A stretch of 64,000 bases of DNA. It comes from Rhizobium albus (lineage in GTDB: Bacteria > Pseudomonadota > Alphaproteobacteria > Rhizobiales > Rhizobiaceae). The notes beneath the pieces are model-generated. The model searched no databases, was not told the DNA's origin, and worked only from the letters and a program-made list of their open reading frames with translations. Of this stretch, positions 50,698 through 58,678 are shown piece by piece. The stretch spans positions 310,001 through 374,000 of the forward strand of contig BSNO01000003.1 of the NCBI GenBank assembly GCA_030160035.1, in the 5' to 3' direction. How positions within the stretch are numbered: position 1 is the stretch's first letter; every line of letters begins with the position of its first letter. The position numbers and the translations under genes were made by a program.

Positions 50698-51726
50698 TCA
50701 GAACACCGCGTGGTCGCCGCGCTCGACCGAAACTTTACCGGCGATGATTCGCCCATAGAAATCGAACAATGTTTCGGACCCGGTCGATGGGGTCTTGGCC
50801 GCGTCGTAGCGCCCGCTCTCGGGATCCAGCACGAGCATCGATTCCGTCGCGTAGTAGCGACCGATGCGGGCAAGCTCCGCCTTGTCGGCGAGCGACGGCA
50901 CGATGCGCCCGGACACGCTCAAAGTCTTGATGATCGCATCGAGCAGCGCCACCGGCACGTGGCTGAATTTCGGTTCCTTGCCGAGCAGCATGAAGAGATG
51001 CTCGCCCTGTTGCCTTGGCGTGATGGCTTCGCCCGGCCCGCCGATCGGCAGCACGCGATTATGCAGGTTTTCGTCGTCGAGGCACTGCGCAAGGTAGGCG
51101 CCGAGATCGCCGTCGCTGATCGGCTTGCAGGCAGTCAGTTTGCCATCGCCGAAGAGGAGGAACGGCTTGCCCTTCTTCAGCCGATCGATCTGGCCGGAGA
51201 GCGACTTGAAGAACGCGGTCGGGCGGGCGATCGAATAGGTCATGCCGGATTGCATAAGCAAAGTTTCGAAGGCGAGCTTCGCCTGCTGGAACGCGAGCAG
51301 CGGCTTCTGCACGCAGATGGCCGATAGAAGCACGAAATGCGAGACGCCGGATGTCTGCGCGGCGGCAAGCGCGTCAACGTTCGCCGTGTGGTCGATCGCC
51401 CATGCGTCCCTAGGAACCCCGGTTCGCGAAGCCAGGCAGGAGACGACGGCGTCGAACCGCTCTCCGGCGAATCCGTCCTGCTCGATGGACCGGGGGTCGG
51501 TGATGTCGCCGTAGCGCAGGCTCGCACCACGCAAGGCCGTCAGCGTCTTTATCGGCTGCAGCAGGTTAGGGTTGTGGGCAGGGCGTCGAAGGAAGCAGAC
51601 GACGTCGTGGCCGGCAGCAACCAGTGCCGGCACGGTGGCCCGGCCGATGGTGCCGGTGGCACCCAGCACCATGACGCGCTTCGGTTTGGGGGAAATGGGT
51701 GCCGAGGGCGGAATTGCGTTGGTCAT
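50698..51726 (-). CDS. bciA: BciA-like divinyl (proto)chlorophyllide a 8-vinyl reductase
   Basis: 342 residues. The N-terminal Rossmann loop is VLGATGTIGRATV (about 20-32), an NAD(P)H-binding extended-SDR fold. The segment VLLSAICVQKPLLAFQQAKL matches the distinctive DVR/BciA motif, which is the best evidence for the call. Reaction: 8-vinyl group reduced to ethyl in (bacterio)chlorophyll synthesis. No other pigment gene is in the window; bciA is often unlinked from the photosynthesis cluster. A general NmrA-like oxidoreductase remains possible. The start is uncertain by a few codons (GTG 51732 or ATG 51726). Confidence 0.7.
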   Translation of the reverse strand: MTNAIPPSAPISPKPKRVMVLGATGTIGRATVPALVAAGHDVVCFLRRPAHNPNLLQPIKTLTALRGASLRYGDITDPRSIEQDGFAGERFDAVVSCLASRTGVPRDAWAIDHTANVDALAAAQTSGVSHFVLLSAICVQKPLLAFQQAKLAFETLLMQSGMTYSIARPTAFFKSLSGQIDRLKKGKPFLLFGDGKLTACKPISDGDLGAYLAQCLDDENLHNRVLPIGGPGEAITPRQQGEHLFMLLGKEPKFSHVPVALLDAIIKTLSVSGRIVPSLADKAELARIGRYYATESMLVLDPESGRYDAAKTPSTGSETLFDFYGRIIAGKVSVERGDHAVF

Positions 51727-51839
51727 CGTCACCCGAGCGCCAAGAACGACATCGATCCTAGCTGCTGCCGAAGACGAGCTCAATTCCGCTCAGGGCAGGA
51801 AAGGCCCGCACGCGACGGGCCTCTCCAGCGCTTGTCTGA

Positions 51840-52286
51840 TTAGCGTTCGCCGTCCATTTCGGCCAGCTTTCGCACCCGGCGGCGAAAGTCTTCGTCAGTC
51901 GAGAATTCGGCTTCGAGATACGACGTGACGAGATCCTTGGCGAGCCAGGCGCCGACGATCTGGGCACCGATGCACATGACGTTGACGTCGTCGTGTTCCA
52001 CAGACTGGTGCGCCGAATGGATGTCGTGGCAGACGGCTGCGCGGATGCCCTTCACCTTGTTCGCCGCAATCGAGGCGCCGACCCCGGTGCCGCAGACCAT
52101 CAGGCCCCGGTCGGCCGTTCCGTCGATGATGGAGGAGGTGACGGTCTTGGCAATATCGGGAAAATCGACCGGCTCCGGATCGTAGGAGCCGGCGTCGTGA
52201 ACCTCATGCCCGAGCGACTTGATGTGTTCGATGATGGTTGCCTTGAGCGGGAAGCCGGCGTGGTCGGAACCGATGACGATGCGCAT
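51840..52286 (-). CDS. rpiB: RpiB/LacA-type sugar-phosphate isomerase
   Basis: 148 residues. Opening IGSDHAGFPLK, active-site Cys65 (VCGTGVGAS), His98 in EHDDVNVM and the GIRAA loop are those of ribose-5-phosphate isomerase B. It is the last gene of gntR-dctPQM-rpiB, 22 nt after dctM, so it probably isomerises a sugar phosphate derived from a compound in this gene neighbourhood, not ribose 5-phosphate in central metabolism. Related isomerases act on erythrulose 4-phosphate. Confidence 0.9.
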   Translation of the reverse strand: MRIVIGSDHAGFPLKATIIEHIKSLGHEVHDAGSYDPEPVDFPDIAKTVTSSIIDGTADRGLMVCGTGVGASIAANKVKGIRAAVCHDIHSAHQSVEHDDVNVMCIGAQIVGAWLAKDLVTSYLEAEFSTDEDFRRRVRKLAEMDGER

Positions 52287-52307
52287 TGTGGGGAAGATCT
52301 CCGGAAG

Positions 52308-53585
52308 TTACTGAGCGATCATGCGGGGCAGCCACAGCGTGAAATCCTTGGCAAAGGTCAGGATTGCAAGCGTGGTCAGCAGCGGAATGTAGAAGGGCAG
52401 AAGAGCCTTGAGCAGCTGTCGAATCGACACCTTCGCGATGTCGGCGACGAGGAAGAGCGACAGGCCCATCGGCGGTGTGAGAAGCCCGAGCATCAGGTTG
52501 AAGATCGTGACGATGCCAAGCTGCACGGGGTCGACGCCGGCCATGACGAGCGGCGGCGCGATGATGGGAACGAGAAGCAGCGTCGCCGTCGTTGAATCGA
52601 GGAACATGCCGGCGATGAAGAAGATCAGGTTCGCGATGATCAGCAGCATGATCGGGTCGCTCGAGAGCGTCAGCAGCGCTGCCGCAAAGGTCTGCGGGAT
52701 CTGCTCGACGGCGAGAATCCAGCCGAAGAGCGCTGCAGCAGCCACGATGATCAGGATCGCCGAAGAACTGCGCGCCGTCAGGATGGCCGACGTCCAGAGG
52801 TGCTGGAGCGTCAGTTCGCGATAGAGAAGCGCGCTGATCAGGATGACGTAGACGGCCGTCATCGCAGCCGCTTCGGTGGGCGTGAAGGCGCCGTAGGTCA
52901 TGCCGGCGATCATCAGCGCCGGCGCAGCGATTGCGGGCAGTGCCGGCAGGAAGCTCATGATCGCCTCGCCGGCGGTTGGCCAGCGCTCCGCACGCGGGTG
53001 TTTGTGGCGCGTCGCGACGATGAACACGGTCAGCATCAGGAGGAAGGTGCAGAGGATTGCCGGCATGATGCCCGCGACGAGCAGTTGCACGATCGAAACG
53101 CTCGTCACTGAGCCGTAGACGATGAGCGGGATCGAGGGCGGGAAGATCGGGCCGAGTGTTGCCGAGGCGCCGGTGACCGCTCCGGCGAATGCGGGATCGA
53201 AGCCGCGCTTCTTCATGGCATCGATCTCGATGCGGCCAAGCCCGCCGATGTCGGCAAGTGCAGCGCCCGACATGCCCGAAAACACAAGGCTGCCGAAGAC
53301 GTTGACCTGCGCGAGCCCGCCCGGGATGCGGCCGACGAGCGTATAGGCGAAGCGGAAGATGCGGTCGGTGATGCCCGACAAATTCATCAGATTGCCGACG
53401 AAGATGAAGAGCGGCACGGCCACCAGCGGGAATGAATCCAGCGCATAGGTGACGCGCTGTGCCAGGAGACCAAGCGGCAGACCCTCGATCAGAACGTAGG
53501 CGATCGATGGCAGCAGGATGGCATAGACCACCGGGAAGCCCATCATGAAGAGCGCCAGGAAGGCGATGACGACGATGAAACCCAT
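52308..53585 (-). CDS. dctM: TRAP transporter large permease subunit (DctM)
   Basis: 425 residues, about 12 helices and the normal length. GPIFPPSIPLIVYGSVT (about 140) and LGLLTPPMGLSLFLV near the end are family marks. Second dctM of the window, clearly different from the one at 14858. 5 nt from the dctQ stop. Confidence 0.93.
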   Translation of the reverse strand: MGFIVVIAFLALFMMGFPVVYAILLPSIAYVLIEGLPLGLLAQRVTYALDSFPLVAVPLFIFVGNLMNLSGITDRIFRFAYTLVGRIPGGLAQVNVFGSLVFSGMSGAALADIGGLGRIEIDAMKKRGFDPAFAGAVTGASATLGPIFPPSIPLIVYGSVTSVSIVQLLVAGIMPAILCTFLLMLTVFIVATRHKHPRAERWPTAGEAIMSFLPALPAIAAPALMIAGMTYGAFTPTEAAAMTAVYVILISALLYRELTLQHLWTSAILTARSSSAILIIVAAAALFGWILAVEQIPQTFAAALLTLSSDPIMLLIIANLIFFIAGMFLDSTTATLLLVPIIAPPLVMAGVDPVQLGIVTIFNLMLGLLTPPMGLSLFLVADIAKVSIRQLLKALLPFYIPLLTTLAILTFAKDFTLWLPRMIAQ

Positions 53586-53590
53586 GATGA

Positions 53591-54058
53591 TCAGACCGCG
53601 ATGTTGGTGTCAGCCTGCGGCGGCTTGCGCAGGTGCAAAAGGTGGACGATGGCGGCTCCGGCGAAGCCGAAGAGCGCTGCCCCAAGGAATATCCAGAACG
53701 GGATGCCGAGCGTCGGCGTCGCGTTGGTGAGGTTGCGCGAGATGTTCGTCGCCGTCACGTAGCCCATGAACCCGGTCGCGCCGATGGCGCAAAGCGAGAT
53801 GAAGAGATTGAGCATCCGCCGCGCACGATCCGGAAGTGCTGCCTTGAACTCGCCCATGACGATGTTCTCGCCATGCTCCACGACCAGTGGATAGGCACAG
53901 AAAATCAGGCAGATCAGCAGGAAGCGCGTGAATTCCTCCGCACCGATGAACGGCAGGACGAAGACGCCGCGCATGATCACCTGTGCCGTGGGCACCAGGA
54001 CGAGGCCGGCCATGATGATCACCACGAAGGTGGTGAGGATACGTTCGGGAAGACGCAT
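53591..54058 (-). CDS. dctQ: TRAP transporter small permease subunit (DctQ)
   Basis: 155 residues with four helices. EEFTRFLLICLIF is typical of DctQ. Start at ATG 54058 has GGAGC upstream; the frame is open further but without a ribosome site. Confidence 0.9.
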   Translation of the reverse strand: MRLPERILTTFVVIIMAGLVLVPTAQVIMRGVFVLPFIGAEEFTRFLLICLIFCAYPLVVEHGENIVMGEFKAALPDRARRMLNLFISLCAIGATGFMGYVTATNISRNLTNATPTLGIPFWIFLGAALFGFAGAAIVHLLHLRKPPQADTNIAV

Positions 54059-54075
54059 GGGTCGTGCTCCATCGG

Positions 54076-54104
54076 ATGCCTGGCGACGGGTAGCCGCCAG
54101 GCAT
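54076..54104 (-). promoter_or_regulatory. Hairpin between dctP and dctQ (minus strand)
   Basis: Perfect 10-bp stem ATGCCTGGCG / CGCCAGGCAT with a 9-nt loop, 27 nt after the dctP stop, before the dctQ ribosome site. Same position as in the other transporter operons here. Confidence 0.8.
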
Positions 54105-54131
54105 TTTCGGGGACCTTCAGATATCAGCCGA

Positions 54132-55121
54132 TTATTCGACAGCCTGGATCTGCTCGATGAGCGGCGTGAAGTTCGGGAAGTCCTGCGCGATCTGGGCGCT
54201 GACGCCCTCACGGAACGCGTCGAGGTCGAGGCCATCGGCTTCCGTGAGAATGGTCATGCCGCGACCCTTCAGTTCCTCGACGAGCTCGGCTTCGCCTTCG
54301 GTCGCCATCTGCAATGACTTTTCGGCTTCCTCATCGAGCACCGTGGTGATGGCGGTGCGCTGCTCTTCCGTGAGGCCCTGCCAGACTTCCTCGTTGACGA
54401 AGACGGCCAGCACGGCGCGCATGTGGCCGGTCATCGAGACATGCGACTGCACCTCGTTGAGGTTGTTCGACGCGATCATGGTCAGCGGGTTTTCCTGGCC
54501 GACGACGACGCCGGTCATCAGAGCGGTCGGCAGTTCGGCAACTTCCACCGGCGTCGGAATGGCGCCGAAGCCTTTGACCATCGACACCCAGAGCTCGAGC
54601 GGCACGGCGCGGAACGGCTTGCCGGACAGGTCTTCGGGCGTCTTCACTTCGAAGTTGGACGAAATGTGCCGGTCACCACGATAGATGCGGCCGATGATGC
54701 GCACGCCCTGGGCAACGAGCTGCTCGTTGATGGCCTGCAGAGCAGGCGAGGTTTCCGGGTCGGTCGCGGCAAGCGCATGGGCGCCGTCGCGGTAGATGAA
54801 GGGCGCGTTGAACACGGCCACTTCGGGAACGAGGCGCGCGAGCGATGCAAAATCGTGGTGCCCCATGGAGATGGACCCCATGCGCACGCCGTCGACCATT
54901 TCGGCGACGCCACCGAGCTGGCTCGCCGGATAAACCGAGACGGTCACGTCACCGTTGGTGGCAGCATCGATGCCCTCGGCTGCCTGGGCCGCGAAGATCG
55001 TCTGGATGTCGCCTTCGGCGCCCACATGCGCATAGCGCAGTTCGGCAGCAGAAGCGGCGCCGGTCAAGGTCAGCGCAAAGGCTGCGCCGGTTAGAAGGTT
55101 GATGATGGACTTGTGTAGCAT
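54132..55121 (-). CDS. dctP: TRAP transporter substrate-binding protein (DctP family)
   Basis: 329 residues with a Sec signal (1-25, ends ASAA). DctP features: LRYAHVGAEGD at the start, KPFRAVPLELWVSMVKGFG in the middle with the Arg that binds the substrate carboxylate. GGGAGG upstream of ATG 55121. The operon's regulator and isomerase suggest a sugar acid or related polyol acid as ligand. Confidence 0.9.
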   Translation of the reverse strand: MLHKSIINLLTGAAFALTLTGAASAAELRYAHVGAEGDIQTIFAAQAAEGIDAATNGDVTVSVYPASQLGGVAEMVDGVRMGSISMGHHDFASLARLVPEVAVFNAPFIYRDGAHALAATDPETSPALQAINEQLVAQGVRIIGRIYRGDRHISSNFEVKTPEDLSGKPFRAVPLELWVSMVKGFGAIPTPVEVAELPTALMTGVVVGQENPLTMIASNNLNEVQSHVSMTGHMRAVLAVFVNEEVWQGLTEEQRTAITTVLDEEAEKSLQMATEGEAELVEELKGRGMTILTEADGLDLDAFREGVSAQIAQDFPNFTPLIEQIQAVE

Positions 55122-55163
55122 GGTGAAAATCCTCCCATTTGTTCATGCCAGTTGAGTAGTTGC

Positions 55164-55904
55164 TTAGGTCTGCGGCCTCCTTGTGAAGGCCGAGATGAGG
55201 CTCCGGCGACGGAATTCGTCGCCGATCGAGAAATGGTCCCTGAGCTTGCGGTCGGCCGCATCCGCATCCCTGTCGACGATGGACAGAAATACTTCCCGAT
55301 GCGCCTCGACCAGATAGTCGACGATGCCCGGCTCCGAAATCGTCACCTCACGCCGCTGCACGTGGCTGCGCCGAAGCAGCTCACCAATCGCGCCGTAAAG
55401 TGTGGTCAACGCCTCGCTGTGGCTCGCTTCGACGATCGCGTGGTGGAACGCGAAATCGGCTGCGGCACCCTCGACCGGGTCGTGCAGCGTATCCATCAGC
55501 CGGGTCAGTTTGGAGCCGATGCCCTTGAGATCGGTTTCGGTCGCGCGCGAGCAGGCGAGCCGGATGGCCTGGCATTCGATCGCGACGCGGGCCTGCATGA
55601 CATCGTCGAGGATGTCGGGCTGCTGGGCGAGGCTGAAGGTGAAGAAGTCCGAAAGCACCGTGATGTCGGCCTGGCGGACATAGGCGCCTTTGCCATGACG
55701 AATATCGAGAAAGCCGAGCATGGCGAGCGAGCGCAACGCTTCGCGCAGCAGCGGCCGCGAAATGCCGAGCGAAAGGGCGAGTTCACGCTCCCCCAGCAGG
55801 CGCTCGCCGGGCTTCAGCGAGCCGTCGAGCAACGCGTCGCGGAAGAAGCCGAACACCTTCTCGGCACCCGAAACGTCGCTGTTTTCGGCCAGCATGGTCG
55901 ACAT
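55164..55904 (-). CDS. GntR-family regulator, FadR/FCD subfamily
   Basis: 246 residues. The N-terminal winged helix (about 15-75) shows GERLLGERELALSLGISRPLLREALRSL (in parts: LLGERELA, SRPLLREALR). The C-terminal FCD helical domain holds the metal/ligand histidines in FHHAIVEASH and AHREVF. First gene of the leftward operon, so it is autoregulated if the palindrome at 55935 is its operator. ATG 55904 chosen; a second ATG is 3 codons further. Confidence 0.9.
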   Translation of the reverse strand: MSTMLAENSDVSGAEKVFGFFRDALLDGSLKPGERLLGERELALSLGISRPLLREALRSLAMLGFLDIRHGKGAYVRQADITVLSDFFTFSLAQQPDILDDVMQARVAIECQAIRLACSRATETDLKGIGSKLTRLMDTLHDPVEGAAADFAFHHAIVEASHSEALTTLYGAIGELLRRSHVQRREVTISEPGIVDYLVEAHREVFLSIVDRDADAADRKLRDHFSIGDEFRRRSLISAFTRRPQT

Positions 55905-55934
55905 CGCCCGCAAGCCCCTCCCAGTGGCCTTACT

Positions 55935-55976
55935 GTGGTCTGACCACTGATTCCTCAACTCCTGCCCTTCTGTCAA
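55935..55976 (-). promoter_or_regulatory. Promoter and GntR/FadR-type operator of the leftward operon
   Basis: On the minus strand, TTGACA (55976-55971), a 17-nt spacer and GAATCA (55953-55948) form a plausible promoter. A perfect palindrome GTGGTC-T-GACCAC at 55935-55947 directly follows, so a bound repressor would block initiation. Its core TGGTCnGACCA is the FadR-type consensus. Confidence 0.7.
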
Positions 55977-55987
55977 GTCAACGAATG

Positions 55988-56058
55988 TTTCGCTTTCGAG
56001 ATCGACCGAACGATCCACAGAGCGGCCGATTGACCGCGAGCAAAACAATCACTAATGA
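55988..56058 (+). promoter_or_regulatory. Candidate promoter of the rightward operon and DeoR-type operator
   Basis: TTGACC (56030-56035), 17-nt spacer, TAATGA (56053-56058). The predicted start point falls at about 56065, next to the ATG at 56066, which would make the deoR mRNA leaderless. TTTCGCTTTCG at 55988-55998 resembles the repeated CGAAA units of DeoR-family operators. Confidence 0.5.
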
Positions 56059-56065
56059 TCATGGC

Positions 56066-56884
56066 ATGGAGGAAGAGCGCAGACGGGAGGTTCGGTTTCC
56101 GCAGGAACGTCATCGCAAGATGGCGGATCTCATTGCGCTGCGCGGCCACATCAGTGTGGACGAACTCATCGAGACATTTGCGGTGTCGGGGCCGACGGTG
56201 CGTCGGGATCTCGACTTTCTTGCGCGGGCCGGAATCGCAGTGCGCACCCATGGCGGCGTCACCGCGTCGGACAGGGCGGCAGGGCAGGAACCGCTTTTCA
56301 TGGAAAAGCTGCGCCGGCAGCAAGCGGCCAAGATTTGCATCGCACAAGCGGCCGCGCGCCAGATCGAAGACGGGATGCGGGTCATGCTCGATTCCGGTAC
56401 GACGGCTCTGGCGTTGGCGCGGATTCTGGCGGGCAGAGCCATCAGGATGATTGCTACCGATATCAAGGCCGCAGAAGCGGCCGCCACCGGTGAGACCGAA
56501 GTCATGATTGCCGGCGGCATGGTGCGCAACGGCTATTTCGGCATCGTCGGCGAGGAGACGGCAGCCGCGATTTCCGCTCAGCCAGAGGCCGACATCTTCT
56601 TTCTTTCCGCCGACGCGGTGGACGGCAACGGCGTGTCCAACGTCACCATCGAAGAGGCGCGCGTGAAGCGTGCGGCCATCGCCAATGCGAAACGCACGGT
56701 CCTGATCGCCGACCATACCAAACTCGACCGGCGCGAGCCGGCAGAGGTGTGCGCCTGGAGCGCCATCGACCTGTTCATCACTGACCGCCACTCAGGCGCC
56801 GTCGCTCAAGCCTATGCAGGCGCAACGACCCGAGTGGAATTGTGCAGCCCAGGAGCGGGCAAAGAAGGAAAAACAAAAGCATGA
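56066..56884 (+). CDS. DeoR-family regulator (SgcR-like)
   Basis: 272 residues. N-terminal helix-turn-helix with HISVDELIETFAVSGPTVRRDL (about 28-48, in parts: SVDELIETF, TVRRDL) and the C-terminal sugar-phosphate isomerase-like sensor domain with DSGTTALALARIL and SADAVDGNGVSN. These bind a sugar phosphate. First gene of the operon; its stop overlaps the next ATG. Start uncertain: 55985 and 56061 are alternatives. Confidence 0.88.
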   Translation: MEEERRREVRFPQERHRKMADLIALRGHISVDELIETFAVSGPTVRRDLDFLARAGIAVRTHGGVTASDRAAGQEPLFMEKLRRQQAAKICIAQAAARQIEDGMRVMLDSGTTALALARILAGRAIRMIATDIKAAEAAATGETEVMIAGGMVRNGYFGIVGEETAAAISAQPEADIFFLSADAVDGNGVSNVTIEEARVKRAAIANAKRTVLIADHTKLDRREPAEVCAWSAIDLFITDRHSGAVAQAYAGATTRVELCSPGAGKEGKTKA

Positions 56885-57690
56885 AAAAGTTCAGCGCCTT
56901 GTTCGGCGGCACCAAACCCGTCATCGCCATGGTGCATCTCGCCCCCATGCCGGGCACGCCGCTTTACGATGCCGAAGGCGGTGTCGAGGCGATCGTCGAA
57001 GCCGCACGCCGTGATCTCAAAGCGCTGCAGGATGCCGATGTCGATGCGGTGATGTTCGGCAACGAAAACGATCGCCCCTATGAACTTAAGGTCGACACGG
57101 CCTCAACCGCCACGATGGCCTTCGTGATCGGCCAGTTGCGCAAGGACATCCAGAAGCCGTTCGGCGTCAACGTTCTGTGGGACCCGATGGCGTCCGTCGC
57201 GCTTGCGACCGCGACCGGCGCATCCTTCATGCGCGAAATTCTGACGGGCACCTATGCGTCCGACATGGGACCCTGGACGCCGAATGCCGGCAAGGCGATG
57301 CGCTATCGCGATCGGCTGAACCGGTCCGATCTCGTGATGCTCGCCAATGTTTCGGCCGAATTCGCCTATTCGCTCGACCGGCGCGATCTCGCCGATCGGG
57401 CCCGTTCCGCAGTCTTCTCGTCGATCCCTGACGCGATCCTCGTATCCGGCGCCATCACCGGGGAAGCAGCCGAGATGGCCGACCTCATCGCGGTGAAGAA
57501 GGTTCTTCCCGATACACCGGTTCTTGCCAACACCGGGGTCAAACATTCCACCATTGCCGATGTCTTCAAGGTTGCGGATGGCTGCATCGTCGGGTCATCC
57601 TTGAAAGTCGACGGCGACACGTGGAAAGCGGTCGATGCCGCACGGGCTGCCGAGTTCATGCGGCTTGCCAAGGCTGCTCGAGGAGACTGA
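56881..57690 (+). CDS. BtpA/SgcQ family protein
   Basis: 269 residues, a predicted TIM barrel. Family traits: VIAMVHLAPMPGTPLYD (start), DAVMFGNENDRPY, and VLANTGVKHSTIADVF with GCIVGSSLKVDGD (phosphate-binding region). BtpA was linked to photosystem I assembly in cyanobacteria, while SgcQ lies in the E. coli sgc sugar operon; neither has a proven reaction known to me. The glycine-rich C-terminus suggests a phosphorylated sugar substrate. Coupled to deoR by ATGA. Confidence 0.88.
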   Translation: MKKFSALFGGTKPVIAMVHLAPMPGTPLYDAEGGVEAIVEAARRDLKALQDADVDAVMFGNENDRPYELKVDTASTATMAFVIGQLRKDIQKPFGVNVLWDPMASVALATATGASFMREILTGTYASDMGPWTPNAGKAMRYRDRLNRSDLVMLANVSAEFAYSLDRRDLADRARSAVFSSIPDAILVSGAITGEAAEMADLIAVKKVLPDTPVLANTGVKHSTIADVFKVADGCIVGSSLKVDGDTWKAVDAARAAEFMRLAKAARGD

Positions 57691-57694
57691 TGGC

Positions 57695-58678
57695 ATGAAT
57701 GCCAGGCGCGACACGACGACCCAATACACGATCGGCCTGGGCGTTCTCGCGCTGGCGATCTTCGTGACGCTGACCTTCTACGCCCCCAACTTCCTATCGC
57801 GCGCCAATCTCAATTCGATGGGCTCGCAATTCCCGGAGTTCGGCCTGCTGGCGCTCGGGCTGCTCCCGGCAATGATCACCGGCGGGATCGATCTGTCGGT
57901 GGTCGCGATCGCCAATCTGGCATCGATCGTCGCGGCACTCCTGTTGAGGGCAGGGCCCGAATACGCGTTGCTGGCGATCCCCGCCGCACTCCTCACCGGC
58001 CTCGCTTGCGGGGTCTTGAACGGCTGCCTCATCGCCTATCTGCGATTGCCTCCGATCCTGGCGACGCTCGGTACGCTACAACTCTTCGGCGGCATCGCGA
58101 TCGTCATCACCGGCGGGCCATCGATCACCGGCCTGCCTGCCTGGTATAGCGCCTGGGGAACTTGGTCGATCGGCGGGTTTTTGCCGGTGCCCCTGATTGT
58201 CTTCACCATCGTTGCAATCGGCATGGGCCTCTTCCTGCGCTTCTCCGCCACCGGCATGCGCGCCAGGCTTTATGGCGCCAATCCGCTTGCGGCACGCTTC
58301 GTCGGCATTCAGGAGCGCAAGCTCGTCATCAAGATCTACGCGACCGCCGGCGTCATCGCTTCGATCGCCGGTCTGGTGATCCTGGCGCGCGCCAATTCGG
58401 CAACCGCCGATTACGGAGCGTCCTACCTGCTCCTGGTCATCCTCATCAACATTCTCGCCGGCGTCAGCCCATTCGGCGGCGTCGGGTCTACCATGGGCGT
58501 CGTGCTTGCGGTGATCACGCTGCAGCTCATTTCGTCCGGCCTCAACTTCCTCGCCTTCACGGCCTTCACCCGTGACCTTTTCTTCGGCGGCCTGCTCATC
58601 GCCATCATGTCGATCCGCGTCATAGCGGAAGGCCGGCTGGGCGATTTCAGGACGCTCATATCAAGACGGCAGACATGA
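57695..58678 (+). CDS. Sugar ABC transporter permease (RbsC family), first of two
   Basis: 327 residues, about eight to ten helices. GGIDLSVVAIANLASIVAALLL (part: GGIDLSV) is the RbsC-family mark, and VSPFGGVGSTMGVVLA near 275 is its conserved loop. RBS GAGGAGAC before ATG 57695. A second permease gene begins at 63866, so the membrane part is likely a heterodimer. Confidence 0.9.
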   Translation: MNARRDTTTQYTIGLGVLALAIFVTLTFYAPNFLSRANLNSMGSQFPEFGLLALGLLPAMITGGIDLSVVAIANLASIVAALLLRAGPEYALLAIPAALLTGLACGVLNGCLIAYLRLPPILATLGTLQLFGGIAIVITGGPSITGLPAWYSAWGTWSIGGFLPVPLIVFTIVAIGMGLFLRFSATGMRARLYGANPLAARFVGIQERKLVIKIYATAGVIASIAGLVILARANSATADYGASYLLLVILINILAGVSPFGGVGSTMGVVLAVITLQLISSGLNFLAFTAFTRDLFFGGLLIAIMSIRVIAEGRLGDFRTLISRRQT

